A DNA stretch of 57,607 nucleotides, from contig JAPLDT010000020.1 in assembly GCA_026391315.1 (NCBI GenBank), forward strand, positions 1-57,607, written 5' to 3'. This document shows positions 25,709 through 34,026 of the stretch, in pieces; the first letter of the stretch is position 1, and each line of letters starts with the position of its first letter. Source of the stretch: Bacteroidia bacterium. GTDB taxonomy: Bacteria > Bacteroidota > Bacteroidia > Bacteroidales > Prolixibacteraceae. The notes beneath the pieces are model-generated. The model did no database searches. It had not been told where the DNA came from and saw nothing but the letters and a program-made list of their open reading frames with translations. Position numbers and translations under genes: made by a program.

Positions 25709-27463
25709 ATGAAGAAATTTAGTTTGATCGTGCCGCTGCTTATTGTATCCGGTGCTCTCGTTATCAGCGGATGTTCATCATTGAAGAAGATGCAGAAGAA
25801 TGCTGGTTCTGTGACTTATACCGTAGTTCCTGAAGTGCTTGAAACACATGCAGGTAAAATTGATGCGACTATCCAAAACCAGTATCCTGCCAAATATTTT
25901 GCGCCAAAAGTTACCCTGACTGTTACTCCTGTGTTGAAATACAGCGGCGGTGAAATGGCCTTGACACCTTATGTTGTCCAGGGTGAAAAGGTGAAGGCCA
26001 ACAACAAGGTGATTCCAAATCAGGCCGGCGGAAGTGTCACTTACAAAGGATCTCTGCCCTATAACAAAGAGATGCAGCGTTCAGATCTTGAACTTCGCAT
26101 CAAAGGATCTCAGGGGTCAAAATCGGTTGATTTCAAGACTGTTACCGTGGCGAAAGGGGTGATTGCAACCTCCACACTGGTCGATAACAGTCCGCTTGGC
26201 ATTACAGGCTGGCAGAAAAGGGCCAATACCACAGGTATTTATGATCCTACATTGGATAAATATCAAAGAATTGTTCCGGATGCTTACATGGCCGACCTGG
26301 TTTATCTGATCAACAGTTCGGAGGTCAGGACAAAAGAGTTGTCCAAAGCTGAAATTGCCCACCTGAACAAATACATTGTTGATGCTTACCATGCAGAAAA
26401 CAAAGAGCTAAAAGGAGTTGAAGTATCAGCTTACGCCTCACCGGACGGTACAATGGATCTGAATTCAAAACTTGCCGGAAAACGTGAGGGTTCTGCCACG
26501 GGTGTTGTTGACAAGGATCTTAAAAAAAGTAAGGTAAAGACTGATGTCACCTCCAAAAACACTCCCGAAGACTGGGAAGGCTTCAAAGCTTTGATGGAGA
26601 AATCCAATATCCAGGATAAGGATTTGATTCTTCGTGTATTGGCCATGTATTCTGACCCGGAGGTTCGCGAGCGTGAGATCAAAAATCTTTCTTCTGCCTT
26701 TACAAAAGTAGCAGATGAGATCTTGCCTCAGTTGCGCCGTGCAAAAATTACCGCCAGTGTTAATTTGGTTGGTAAGACAGATGCCGAAATCTCCCGTTTG
26801 GCGGATTCTGATCCTTCCAAATTGAACCAGGCAGAGCTGCTTTACGCTGCGACCCTTACCAATGATCCTGCCAAACAAAAGGCCATCTATACCAGCTTCA
26901 CGAAAACCTATTCGGACGACTGGAGAGGCTTCAACGACCTTGGCGACTTGCAAATGAACGATGGTGATTTTGCTGCTGCCGGAAATAATTTTCAGAAGGC
27001 CGACCAGTTGGATCCAAAAAATCCGATCGTTCAAAACAACCTCGGTTGCGTGGCATTGAAAAGCGGTGATTGGTCTAAGGCTGAAATTCTTTTCGGAGCC
27101 GCTACCGGTGCAGGTAAAGAGGTTAAAGAAAACATGGGTATCCTGAAAATCAAACAGGGAGATTACGATACTGCCGTGAAATATCTTGGCGAACAGTCTA
27201 CCTCTTATGCCAACCGTGGGCTTGCCCAACTGCTGAATGGCGACAACAATGGCGCTCTGAAAACTTTGAATGCGGCTCCTGTTGAATCAGGACGTATCGC
27301 CTATCTGAAAGCCATTGTGTTTGCCCGTACCGGCAAAACCAGCCAGATGTACGAAGCATTGGTCAATTCATTTAAAAAGGATCCTGCCTACAAAGCGATC
27401 GCCCTGAATGATCGGGAATTTGACAAATATGTCAATGATCAAAATTTCAAGCTTCTTTTCTAA
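25709..27463 (+). CDS. TPR-containing outer-membrane lipoprotein
   Basis: 584 residues with a lipobox ISGC near residue 22. The N-terminal 130 residues are beta-rich (VTLTVTPVLKYSGGEMALTPYV). The middle contains an OmpA-like resemblance (GVEVSAYASPDGTMDLNSKLAGKRE). From about 390 there are tetratricopeptide repeats (WRGFNDLGDLQMNDGDFAAAGNNFQKA, cited in parts). Proteins of this make-up are common in Bacteroidota and presumed envelope-associated scaffolds. It is flanked by a clear promoter-less AT-rich leader and a strong terminator, so it is monocistronic. Exact function unknown. Confidence 0.85.
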   Translation: MKKFSLIVPLLIVSGALVISGCSSLKKMQKNAGSVTYTVVPEVLETHAGKIDATIQNQYPAKYFAPKVTLTVTPVLKYSGGEMALTPYVVQGEKVKANNKVIPNQAGGSVTYKGSLPYNKEMQRSDLELRIKGSQGSKSVDFKTVTVAKGVIATSTLVDNSPLGITGWQKRANTTGIYDPTLDKYQRIVPDAYMADLVYLINSSEVRTKELSKAEIAHLNKYIVDAYHAENKELKGVEVSAYASPDGTMDLNSKLAGKREGSATGVVDKDLKKSKVKTDVTSKNTPEDWEGFKALMEKSNIQDKDLILRVLAMYSDPEVREREIKNLSSAFTKVADEILPQLRRAKITASVNLVGKTDAEISRLADSDPSKLNQAELLYAATLTNDPAKQKAIYTSFTKTYSDDWRGFNDLGDLQMNDGDFAAAGNNFQKADQLDPKNPIVQNNLGCVALKSGDWSKAEILFGAATGAGKEVKENMGILKIKQGDYDTAVKYLGEQSTSYANRGLAQLLNGDNNGALKTLNAAPVESGRIAYLKAIVFARTGKTSQMYEALVNSFKKDPAYKAIALNDREFDKYVNDQNFKLLF

Positions 27464-27489
27464 GTAGAAGATTCGATATTGAATGACAC

Positions 27490-27519
27490 AAAAAAGGCAT
27501 CCTGCTGGGTGCCTTTTTT
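27490..27519 (+). terminator. Terminator of the TPR lipoprotein gene
   Basis: Stem AAAAAGGCA / TGCCTTTTT with CC/GG continuation around TGCTG, ending in a run of T (27514-27519). Confidence 0.85.
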
Positions 27520-27529
27520 ATTCAAGGAG

Positions 27530-27594
27530 AAAGTTTCCAAAGTTTTAGTTACGGGCAAAATTCGCTCGTAACTAAAACTTTGGAAACTTTTTTT
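27530..27594. repeat. 24-bp perfect inverted repeat with T-tail
   Basis: Arms 27530-27553 and 27567-27590 are perfectly complementary over 24 bp (AAAGTTTCCAAAG start), with a 13-base loop and TTTT after. This is much longer than needed for termination and immediately follows another terminator. It shares the GTTTCCAAA block with the hairpin at 10450-10480. Both hairpins stand at the left border of an accessory block. 27595-27803 holds no gene. Confidence 0.75.
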
Positions 27595-27803
27595 CGCTAA
27601 TATTTTTAGACCATTCTGTCCCGATACCACCGAAATCTACACCATGTATCGACCCGCAGTTTGCAAAAGATAAAATCCCCTTTCGATGACTTTGATGTTT
27701 AATTCAAACTATGTATATTCACACTAAATATAACACGCAACCAACCTTCCTCAACATTTCAAAATTCACCATCTAAACGAAGACTTGTAGCGGGTACAAA
27801 GGA

Positions 27804-27818
27804 GTTAGCACTCATTTT
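27804..27818 (+). repeat. Left end of cassette 2 (attC R'-like core)
   Basis: GTTAGCACTCATTTT, just upstream of the membrane-protein ATG (27823). Its inverse with a single change (AAAACGAGTGCTAAC) lies at 28306-28320 after the gene. The motif differs from the ends of the two toxin-antitoxin cassettes except for GTT and the CAT core. Confidence 0.55.
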
Positions 27819-27822
27819 AAAA

Positions 27823-28287
27823 ATGGACATCGAGACAACGAAATATTTAGTTTTTGGCATTTCCATTCTGACTGGAATAGTGATCTTCGCGACTTCATAT
27901 AACTTGAGAAAATCGAGATATTTCAAGGTTATAAGTATTATTGCATTAGCTCTGACTTGTTTGGGATTGATTCTGGAAAGTTTTAATAGTTTTGAATTAC
28001 CTTCGGGTTTGACAATTGTTGTAATGTCCATTTCGACAATCTATTTACTTTATTTTGAAATGCTTAACAGTCTGTTTTTTAAAATTAATGGTTATTACCC
28101 ATGGAACCCTAATTATGATTTTTTTGCATATTTATCAAAGAGAAAACCAGACAAGTTTATTAACAAACCACAACCTAAAAAGTATAGTACGACATCAAAC
28201 TGGTTTTACACTATCCTATTAAATGTGGGTTGGGTTTTCACAATAATTGTACTACTAATGTTGATAATTATGAATTCACGAAATTGA
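27823..28287 (+). CDS. Small four-helix membrane protein, unknown
   Basis: 154 residues with four predicted transmembrane helices (about 6-25, 35-53, 60-78 and 130-150) and a basic cytoplasmic-looking loop (FFAYLSKRKPDKFINKPQPKK) between helices 3 and 4. I do not recognise a family. AT-rich relative to core genes. The gene fills a cassette-like unit: a left core ends 5 bases before its ATG and its stop is 17 bases before the right core. Small membrane proteins are a typical cargo of chromosomal integron cassettes; the role is unknown. Confidence 0.7.
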   Translation: MDIETTKYLVFGISILTGIVIFATSYNLRKSRYFKVISIIALALTCLGLILESFNSFELPSGLTIVVMSISTIYLLYFEMLNSLFFKINGYYPWNPNYDFFAYLSKRKPDKFINKPQPKKYSTTSNWFYTILLNVGWVFTIIVLLMLIIMNSRN

Positions 28288-28305
28288 GAATAACCTAAAT
28301 AGAAA

Positions 28306-28453
28306 AAAACGAGTGCTAACAAACGCTATAACAAATGCGGGTTTGCGTGTTCGTTGAAACATTTGGAATCTTTACATACATTTGTGCTGGCTGACAGTTG
28401 AGCAACAATTTATTCCCGCACTTGCCATAGCGTCAGCTGTTGTGGTGCATTTT
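28306..28453 (+). repeat. attC-like palindrome, site 2
   Basis: Left outer arm AAAACGAGTGCTAAC (28306-28320), right outer arm GTTGTGGTGCATTTT (28439-28453). In situ pairs: AACA (28318-28321)/TGTT (28438-28441), CGCTAT (28324-28329)/ATAGCG (28427-28432) and TGCGGG (28336-28341)/CCCGCA (28415-28420), with unequal unpaired spacers (AACAAA against CTTGCC) and a central loop of about 70 bases. This alternation of paired boxes and bulges is the attC layout. Outside AACA/TGTT the outer arms do not pair, as expected if they belong to different cassettes. Confidence 0.6.
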
Positions 28454-28570
28454 AGAAAGCACATGCAAAATGTTTTAGGTGTCATGAATTATTCTGAAGA
28501 ATTTTGAATTAAACCTTTCACGAATAGAAAAGATTGCGTAATTTTGTATCCAAATGAATACACCGGGAAA

Positions 28571-28873
28571 ATGTACAAAATTGAGAAAACAGACGATTTT
28601 GACAAATGGCTGAGAAAACTAAAAGATTTAAGAGCTAAAGCCAAAATATTGTTTCGCATTCAAAAGATTGAGAACGATGAGCACTTTGGTGATTGTGAAC
28701 CTGTTGGCAATGGGATTCGGGAACTAAAAATTGATTACGCGAAAGGATATAGAGTTTATTTTAAAGAATCAGACGGAAAAATCATTATTCTACTTATTGG
28801 TGGAGATAAGTCAACCCAGCAGAGAGACATTGAAAAGGCAAATGAGATTTTAAAACGAATTAAAATAGTATAG
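28571..28873 (+). CDS. RelE/HigB-type toxin of pair 2
   Basis: 100 residues from ATG 28571. A TTG at 28544 would lie inside the TAATTTTG -7 box (28539-28546) and is rejected. Family of RelE/ParE addiction-module killer proteins: IEKTDDFDKWLRKLKDLRAK N-terminal helices, the central GDCEPVGNGIRELKIDYAKGYRVYF sheet with conserved Gly-Ile-Arg-Glu and Arg-Val-Tyr, and GGDKSTQQRDI. Likely a ribosome-dependent mRNA endonuclease. A weak TGTAT/ATACA inverted repeat (28545-28562) overlaps the start point and may be the operator. The antitoxin follows after 2 bp. Confidence 0.9.
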   Translation: MYKIEKTDDFDKWLRKLKDLRAKAKILFRIQKIENDEHFGDCEPVGNGIRELKIDYAKGYRVYFKESDGKIIILLIGGDKSTQQRDIEKANEILKRIKIV

Positions 28874-28875
28874 AA

Positions 28876-29160
28876 ATGGAAACTTCAAAATTTGATATAG
28901 CAGACTATTTAGATAGTAACGAAATGATTGCGGAATATCTTAATGCTGTTTTAGCAGAAGGAAATGATTCCGATGTAATTACAGCCATCGGACATATTGC
29001 AAAATCAATTGGTATGACAAAAATTGCTCAAGAAACTGGATTAAGTAGACCAAGTTTATACAAAGCTTTATCGGATGGATCTAAACCTCAGTTTGAGACA
29101 ATTATGAAAGTATTAAGAGCAATAGGCGGACAGATACAAATAAATCCCATGACGGCATAA
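28876..29160 (+). CDS. HTH antitoxin of pair 2 (addiction module antidote type)
   Basis: 94 residues. N-terminal FDIADYLDSNEMIAEYLNAVLAEGND is the hallmark of the antidote family paired with this toxin type. The C-terminal HTH (IGMTKIAQETGLSRPSLYKALS) binds DNA. Toxin first, antitoxin second, 2-bp gap: one transcript. It ends 3 bases before attC-like site 3. It is unrelated in sequence to the antitoxin at 11058, so the two pairs are independent modules in equivalent cassette positions. Confidence 0.92.
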   Translation: METSKFDIADYLDSNEMIAEYLNAVLAEGNDSDVITAIGHIAKSIGMTKIAQETGLSRPSLYKALSDGSKPQFETIMKVLRAIGGQIQINPMTA

Positions 29161-29163
29161 AGA

Positions 29164-29311
29164 AAAACGCACCATAACAAAAACTATATGTCAATTGGGG
29201 TTTCGGTGCGGACAACAAAGCCCGCAGCCCGCAACAACGGCGGTGCGGCTCGACAGGAAAGCAACCCGCAATCGGCAACTGCATATAGTTCCGAACGTTG
29301 CAATTACGCAC
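29164..29311 (+). repeat. attC-like palindrome, site 3
   Basis: Left outer arm AAAACGCACCATAAC (29164-29178). Inner pairs: AACTATATG (29182-29190)/CATATAGTT (29282-29290), 9 bp perfect; ATTG (29194-29197)/CAAT (29269-29272); GGGTT (29198-29202)/AACCC (29263-29267). Right arm with GTTG at 29297-29300. Clear boxes-and-bulges hairpin, the best paired of the three sites. The stretch 29312-29367 up to the next gene shows nothing else. Confidence 0.6.
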
Positions 29312-29367
29312 GTTCATTTTGATATCCACCAGGCTCAAAAATTCATATCTTTGAAAAAAATAATCAG

Positions 29368-29577
29368 ATGACTACCGTTGCAGGAACCTATTTTAATGGT
29401 CGTTTAAAACTGGAGAAACCCATAAAAACTGAAAAACCAGTGAAAGTTTCGGTTACTTTTGAAGAAGAGGTTAAAAATAATCTTCAGGTATCTGATTTTT
29501 CCTTTCTAGAAGTTCAAGAGATCCTGAAGGATTACAATGGATCTTTCTCAGACGAAGTTGTCAAGGAGCGACGCTAG
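29368..29577 (+). CDS. Orphan antitoxin-like protein
   Basis: 69 residues. The start AGTYFNGRLKLEKPIKTEKPVKVSVTFEE has the form of short beta-strand antitoxins (DUF2281/AbrB-like, usually paired with PIN or RelE toxins), followed by a helix SFLEVQEILKDYNGS that would wrap a toxin. No toxin gene follows: the next gene is the convergent TolC gene, 4 bases from its stop. It is either a solitary antitoxin or the surviving half of a third module next to site 3. Confidence 0.6.
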   Translation: MTTVAGTYFNGRLKLEKPIKTEKPVKVSVTFEEEVKNNLQVSDFSFLEVQEILKDYNGSFSDEVVKERR

Positions 29578-29581
29578 TTTT

Positions 29582-30877
29582 TTAATTCCCCAGTTGGTAC
29601 ATCAACCTCTTCAACTCAATCTCCGAAATTTTAGCCGCAAATTTTAGATTAACCAACTGATAACCTGTACTTTCAAAACTGGATTGCGCTGCCTTTACAT
29701 CGAGGATGGTAGCTTGGTTTACTTGAAAACGCTGCATCACCACATTGATCAGTTTCTGTGAAAACTGAATTGTATTTTGCTGGGATTCGAGTTGTTGCAG
29801 AGTGGTGTTATAAGACTCGTAGGTTTTAACGGCGCCAGCGGTGAGGAGGTTGAGCAGACTTTCCTGTTGCAATTTGGAATTGTCGAGATTGAAAACGGCT
29901 GTTTCTTTCTGAATTTTATAGGCATTTCCGTTGTAAAGCGGAATCTGTAAAGTCAAACCTGCATAAGGGCCGTAATTTTGATTTAAAAGGTATAGACCTG
30001 CATCACTCTGGGTCCGGTTCAGGTTGTAGCCGGTATTCATCTTCAGGGATGGGTAACGCAGGGAAGTTACCTCTTTTACTACTTGCTCATTTATTTTAAT
30101 CTGCTGCTCTGCAGATAGATACTGCGGGTTTTGGGTTAGAAATGCGAGAATGGAATTTAGTTGGATTGATTTATCAACTACAATGCTGTCATCAATCGAA
30201 TAGGAGTAATATTTTTTCCGGCTCATCAGTTGCAAGAGGTCCATTTTTGTCTGTTGCACCACCAATTCCTGAGATTTTAAAGATTGTTTGGCGGTATTGA
30301 CATCAATCAGCGCCTGCAAATAATCGGCATCGTTGGCCATCCCGACATTTTTCCTTTCGGTGACGATATCCAGCTTCTTCTGCGAAACATCCAGCGAGGT
30401 CTGCATGATTTTAAGATACTCCTTTTGACGTACAATGTCATAATATTTCGCCATCACAGCGGCAATACTATTCTGAACCTGCAGGTTAAACAGCAATTCG
30501 CTCTGCTTTTGCAGAAGGCTCAGTCGCTCTTTGGTGGCGAAGACTTTAAAGCCATTGAACAAAACCATTCCGGCAGTGACACCTGAGTTCATGGTGTTTC
30601 CGTTAGCGCTGCTCTTTTTTATTTCTGTCCCGCTGTTTAATTTCTGGTTGACATTAGTAACGGATTGGTTATCAGTTACACTTGCGCTGATCGTAGGCAA
30701 TCCACCGGCCACGCCAAACGAATTATTGACTTTACTGATCTCCACATTGTTCCCGGCAATCCGGATGTCAAAACTATTGCTGAGCGTCGTATCTATCGCA
30801 TTCTTTAACGTGAGTACCGGTTGAGCCATCCCCCAAACGGGGGAAACAAGCATAAACAGGAAATATAATTTCTTCAT
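29582..30877 (-). CDS. TolC-family outer membrane efflux protein
   Basis: 431 residues with a signal peptide (LVSPVWGMAQ, about 1-19). Two repeats of the TolC helical-barrel fold: long coiled helices around AGNNVEISKVNNSFG and LNLDNSKLQQESLLNL-like regions, each with beta strands. It forms the outer-membrane exit duct. Last gene of the leftward efflux operon, 35 bp after the RND pump gene; the gap is an AT-rich TTTAATCTGTAAT-type tract (30879-30912). Confidence 0.92.
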   Translation of the reverse strand: MKKLYFLFMLVSPVWGMAQPVLTLKNAIDTTLSNSFDIRIAGNNVEISKVNNSFGVAGGLPTISASVTDNQSVTNVNQKLNSGTEIKKSSANGNTMNSGVTAGMVLFNGFKVFATKERLSLLQKQSELLFNLQVQNSIAAVMAKYYDIVRQKEYLKIMQTSLDVSQKKLDIVTERKNVGMANDADYLQALIDVNTAKQSLKSQELVVQQTKMDLLQLMSRKKYYSYSIDDSIVVDKSIQLNSILAFLTQNPQYLSAEQQIKINEQVVKEVTSLRYPSLKMNTGYNLNRTQSDAGLYLLNQNYGPYAGLTLQIPLYNGNAYKIQKETAVFNLDNSKLQQESLLNLLTAGAVKTYESYNTTLQQLESQQNTIQFSQKLINVVMQRFQVNQATILDVKAAQSSFESTGYQLVNLKFAAKISEIELKRLMYQLGN

Positions 30878-30912
30878 CTTTAATTTGTAATCTTTAATCT
30901 ATAATTTTCTTT

Positions 30913-33900
30913 TCACAAAAACTGTTTGTCCACCTCTTCCCTGGTCTTGTGTTTTCCGGACACGTAGGTATAGACAGCCGGAATCACGAACAGGGTCAAA
31001 ATCAGGGAGAAAACGATTCCTCCAACGATCACAATACCAAGTGGTACCCGACTGGAAGCCGCATCGCCCATACTAAGCGCAATGGGCAGCGCGCCAAGGG
31101 ACGTTGCCAGACTCGTCATTAAGATCGGACGTAAACGTTGTGTGGCGGCATCCACAACCGCCTGGAATTTATTCATCCCGACTTCCCGTTTCTTGTTGGC
31201 AAACTCCACGATCAGGATTCCGTTCTTGGTAACGAGTCCGATAAGGGTAATCATTCCGATTTCGGAAAAGATATTTAGGGTCTGATTGAATATCCAGAGA
31301 CAGAGAACGGCACCGGCAATTGCCAGTGGTACAGTGATCATGATAATAAACGGATCCTTGAAACTTTCGAATTGGGCGGCCAATACCAGATAAATCAGGA
31401 GGAGAGCCAAAACGAAGGCAAAAGCGGTATTGGAAGAGCTTTCAGAGAAGTCTCTCGAAGGTCCGCTGAGGGAGGCCTGAAAGCTTTCATCCAGCAGTTT
31501 GTCGCCAATGGCCTTCATGGCGACGACACCATCCCCGATGGTTTTTCCTTCGGCCAATGACGCCGAAATGGTTGCTGATTTGTACCTGTTGAAGTGGTAT
31601 AGTGTCGGAGGATTGGCATTGGGAGATATCTTCAAAACTTCAGATAAGGCGATGTTGTTTCCCAGATTATTCCTGACATACAACTTGGAGATGTCTGTTG
31701 GTTGCTGACGGTCGCGCAATCCGACCTGACTGATTACCTGGTATTGGCGCCCATTCATGATGAAATAGGCTAACCTGCGTCCGCTAAAGGCACTCTGAAG
31801 TACTCCGGCAATATCCGATACCGTTAGGCCAAGTTCGCGGGCCTTGATCCGGTCGATAAGAATATCCACCTCGGGCTTATTAAACTTCAGGTTAACGTCA
31901 ACATTCAGGAAGGTCTTGTCGTTTCTGGCTGCTTCCAAAAATTTGGGAATGACCTCTTTCAACTTGTCAAAGTCGAGATTTTGGACGACAAATTGCACCG
32001 GCAACGCACCTCTTGAAGCCAATCCAACAGATATGGTCTGCTCCTCCACAGGGAAAATCCGAAGGTTGTTAAACCGCATCACTGTTTTAGATATATTCTT
32101 GGCGATATCACTTTGCGACCTTTTCCTCTCGGAGGCCGGAACCAACCCGATCCTCCCAAAGCCGGCATTCACCCCTGTGCCGCCAAACCCCGGGAGCGCC
32201 AGGAAGGAGAAGCTACCTTCAGGGATTGAATCGATCAGGAAGTTACTGAATTCTTCTCCCGCCTTGGTCATGTAGCCGTAGCTGGCGCCTTCAGGTCCCG
32301 AGATCTGAAAACGGATACTGCTTTTGTCCTCCAACGGGGCAAGTTCGCTCTGAAGTGTTCTTCCAATCAGGTAGGTTACTAAAATACAGCCAAGTACGAT
32401 GACCCATGCCATCCACCTCATGTGGATGAATTTCTGAAGCAGATTCTTGTATCCATTCTCCATTCCCTGGAAAAAAGGCTCAGTTTTTTGGTAGAACATC
32501 CCGTGACGTGCATGTTTTCTATTTAAATAGACATTCAGGACCGGTGTAATGGTAAGGGAAACAAAGGCCGAAATCAGAACTGCACTGGCAACAACAACGG
32601 CAAATTCGCGGAATAAACTGCCCACAAACCCTTGAAGAAAGAGGACCGGTAAAAAGACAATCGCCAGTGTGATGGAGGTCGAGATAACCGCGAAGAAGAT
32701 CTCCCTGCTGCCCTCCAGCGCGGCCCGCCGAATGTGCATGCCATTTTCGAATTTTCTAAAAATATTCTCGGTCACAACGATCCCATCGTCGACCACCAGT
32801 CCTGTCGCTAGGATAATACCTAGCAGCGAAAGGATATTGATGGAGAATCCTGCCAGATACATCACGAAAAAGGTGGCAATCAGTGAGATAGGGATGTCGA
32901 CCAGGGGCCGCAAAGCAATCATCCAGTTTCTGAAGAAGAAGAAGATGACCATGATAACCAGCAGGAAGGCGATGAACAGGGTCTCTTTTACCTCGGTCAG
33001 CGATTTGCGGACATTTGTTGTATTGTCGATCAGCGTGGTAAAGGTGATATCCCCTTTTTGAGATTTTTTGACATCATCCAGTCGTTTGTTGAACTCATCC
33101 GAAATATTGATGTAGTTGGCGCCGGGTTGAGGAATAATGGCGAGGCCAACTCCGCTTACGCCATTCAGGCGCCACATCTGTTCGTAATTTTCGGGTCCGA
33201 GCTCGACTTTTGCCAGGTCGCTCAGCCTGACAATCCCATCACTGTTTTCACGGATGATCAGATCCTTGAAATCTTTTTCTGTGGTCAGCCTTCCCAAGGC
33301 GCGGATGGTCAGTTCTGTCTTGTTTCCGTAAATTTTCCCTGAGGGAGCTTCGATGTTCTCCTTGGCTAAAACTGTGGTAATGTCGTTGAAGGTAATACCG
33401 TAGGCATTCAATTTATCAGGATCGATCCAGAGCCGCATGGCAGGTCTTTTCTGACCAATGATCATGACGGAACTTACCTCCGGGATGGTCTGAAATTTAT
33501 TCTGAAGGATGTTTTCGGCATAATCGCTCAGTTCCAGCAATCCTTTGCTTGGACTCTGGACTGCCATAAGGATGATGAAGTCGCTGTTGGCATCGGCCTT
33601 GCTTACGACCGGTGGAGCATCAATATCCTGCGGCAAATTCCGCACAGCCTGACTCACCTTGTCGCGCACATCGTTGGCGGCTGCCTCGAGGTTGGTGCTT
33701 AGGTTAAATTCTACCGAGATATTGCTGTTGCCTACTGAACTGGAGGAGGTTATGGTTCGTATCCCGGGAATACCGTTGATCGATTTCTCGAGTGGTTCGG
33801 TGATCTGGCTTTCAATAATATCGGCATTGGCTCCGGCGTAGGAGGTGTTGACCGAAATCAAAGGAGGATCGATGGCCGGGTACTCACGGATGCCTAAAAA

Positions 33901-33990
33901 ATTGAACCCGATTACTCCGAAGAGAATCAGGGTTAAACTCATTACCGTTGCCAGTACCGGTCGTTTAAGCGATAGTTCTGATATATTCAC
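30913..33990 (-). CDS. RND efflux pump inner-membrane transporter (HAE1/AcrB-like)
   Basis: 1025 residues, standard RND length, twelve transmembrane helices in two halves. TM4 carries the Asp pair of the proton relay (GLVVDDGIVVTENIFR), which marks a drug/hydrophobe exporter rather than a heavy-metal pump (compare the DFGLIVDGA motif in the fusion at 48918). The N-terminus SLKRPVLATVMSL is typical. It takes substrates from the periplasm or inner leaflet and passes them through the adaptor to TolC. Organised adaptor-pump-TolC on the minus strand. Confidence 0.95.
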   Translation of the reverse strand: MNISELSLKRPVLATVMSLTLILFGVIGFNFLGIREYPAIDPPLISVNTSYAGANADIIESQITEPLEKSINGIPGIRTITSSSSVGNSNISVEFNLSTNLEAAANDVRDKVSQAVRNLPQDIDAPPVVSKADANSDFIILMAVQSPSKGLLELSDYAENILQNKFQTIPEVSSVMIIGQKRPAMRLWIDPDKLNAYGITFNDITTVLAKENIEAPSGKIYGNKTELTIRALGRLTTEKDFKDLIIRENSDGIVRLSDLAKVELGPENYEQMWRLNGVSGVGLAIIPQPGANYINISDEFNKRLDDVKKSQKGDITFTTLIDNTTNVRKSLTEVKETLFIAFLLVIMVIFFFFRNWMIALRPLVDIPISLIATFFVMYLAGFSINILSLLGIILATGLVVDDGIVVTENIFRKFENGMHIRRAALEGSREIFFAVISTSITLAIVFLPVLFLQGFVGSLFREFAVVVASAVLISAFVSLTITPVLNVYLNRKHARHGMFYQKTEPFFQGMENGYKNLLQKFIHMRWMAWVIVLGCILVTYLIGRTLQSELAPLEDKSSIRFQISGPEGASYGYMTKAGEEFSNFLIDSIPEGSFSFLALPGFGGTGVNAGFGRIGLVPASERKRSQSDIAKNISKTVMRFNNLRIFPVEEQTISVGLASRGALPVQFVVQNLDFDKLKEVIPKFLEAARNDKTFLNVDVNLKFNKPEVDILIDRIKARELGLTVSDIAGVLQSAFSGRRLAYFIMNGRQYQVISQVGLRDRQQPTDISKLYVRNNLGNNIALSEVLKISPNANPPTLYHFNRYKSATISASLAEGKTIGDGVVAMKAIGDKLLDESFQASLSGPSRDFSESSSNTAFAFVLALLLIYLVLAAQFESFKDPFIIMITVPLAIAGAVLCLWIFNQTLNIFSEIGMITLIGLVTKNGILIVEFANKKREVGMNKFQAVVDAATQRLRPILMTSLATSLGALPIALSMGDAASSRVPLGIVIVGGIVFSLILTLFVIPAVYTYVSGKHKTREEVDKQFL

Positions 33991-34026
33991 GTTAAAGTAT
34001 CGTTCTGTTTAATTGACAATCAGTTA

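Noticed and set aside
27595..27803. A fourth attC-like site upstream of the membrane-protein cassette
   Set aside because: A CCCGC/GCGGG pair exists (about 27646 and 27790) but no AAC outer arm and no convincing box pattern; left unassigned.
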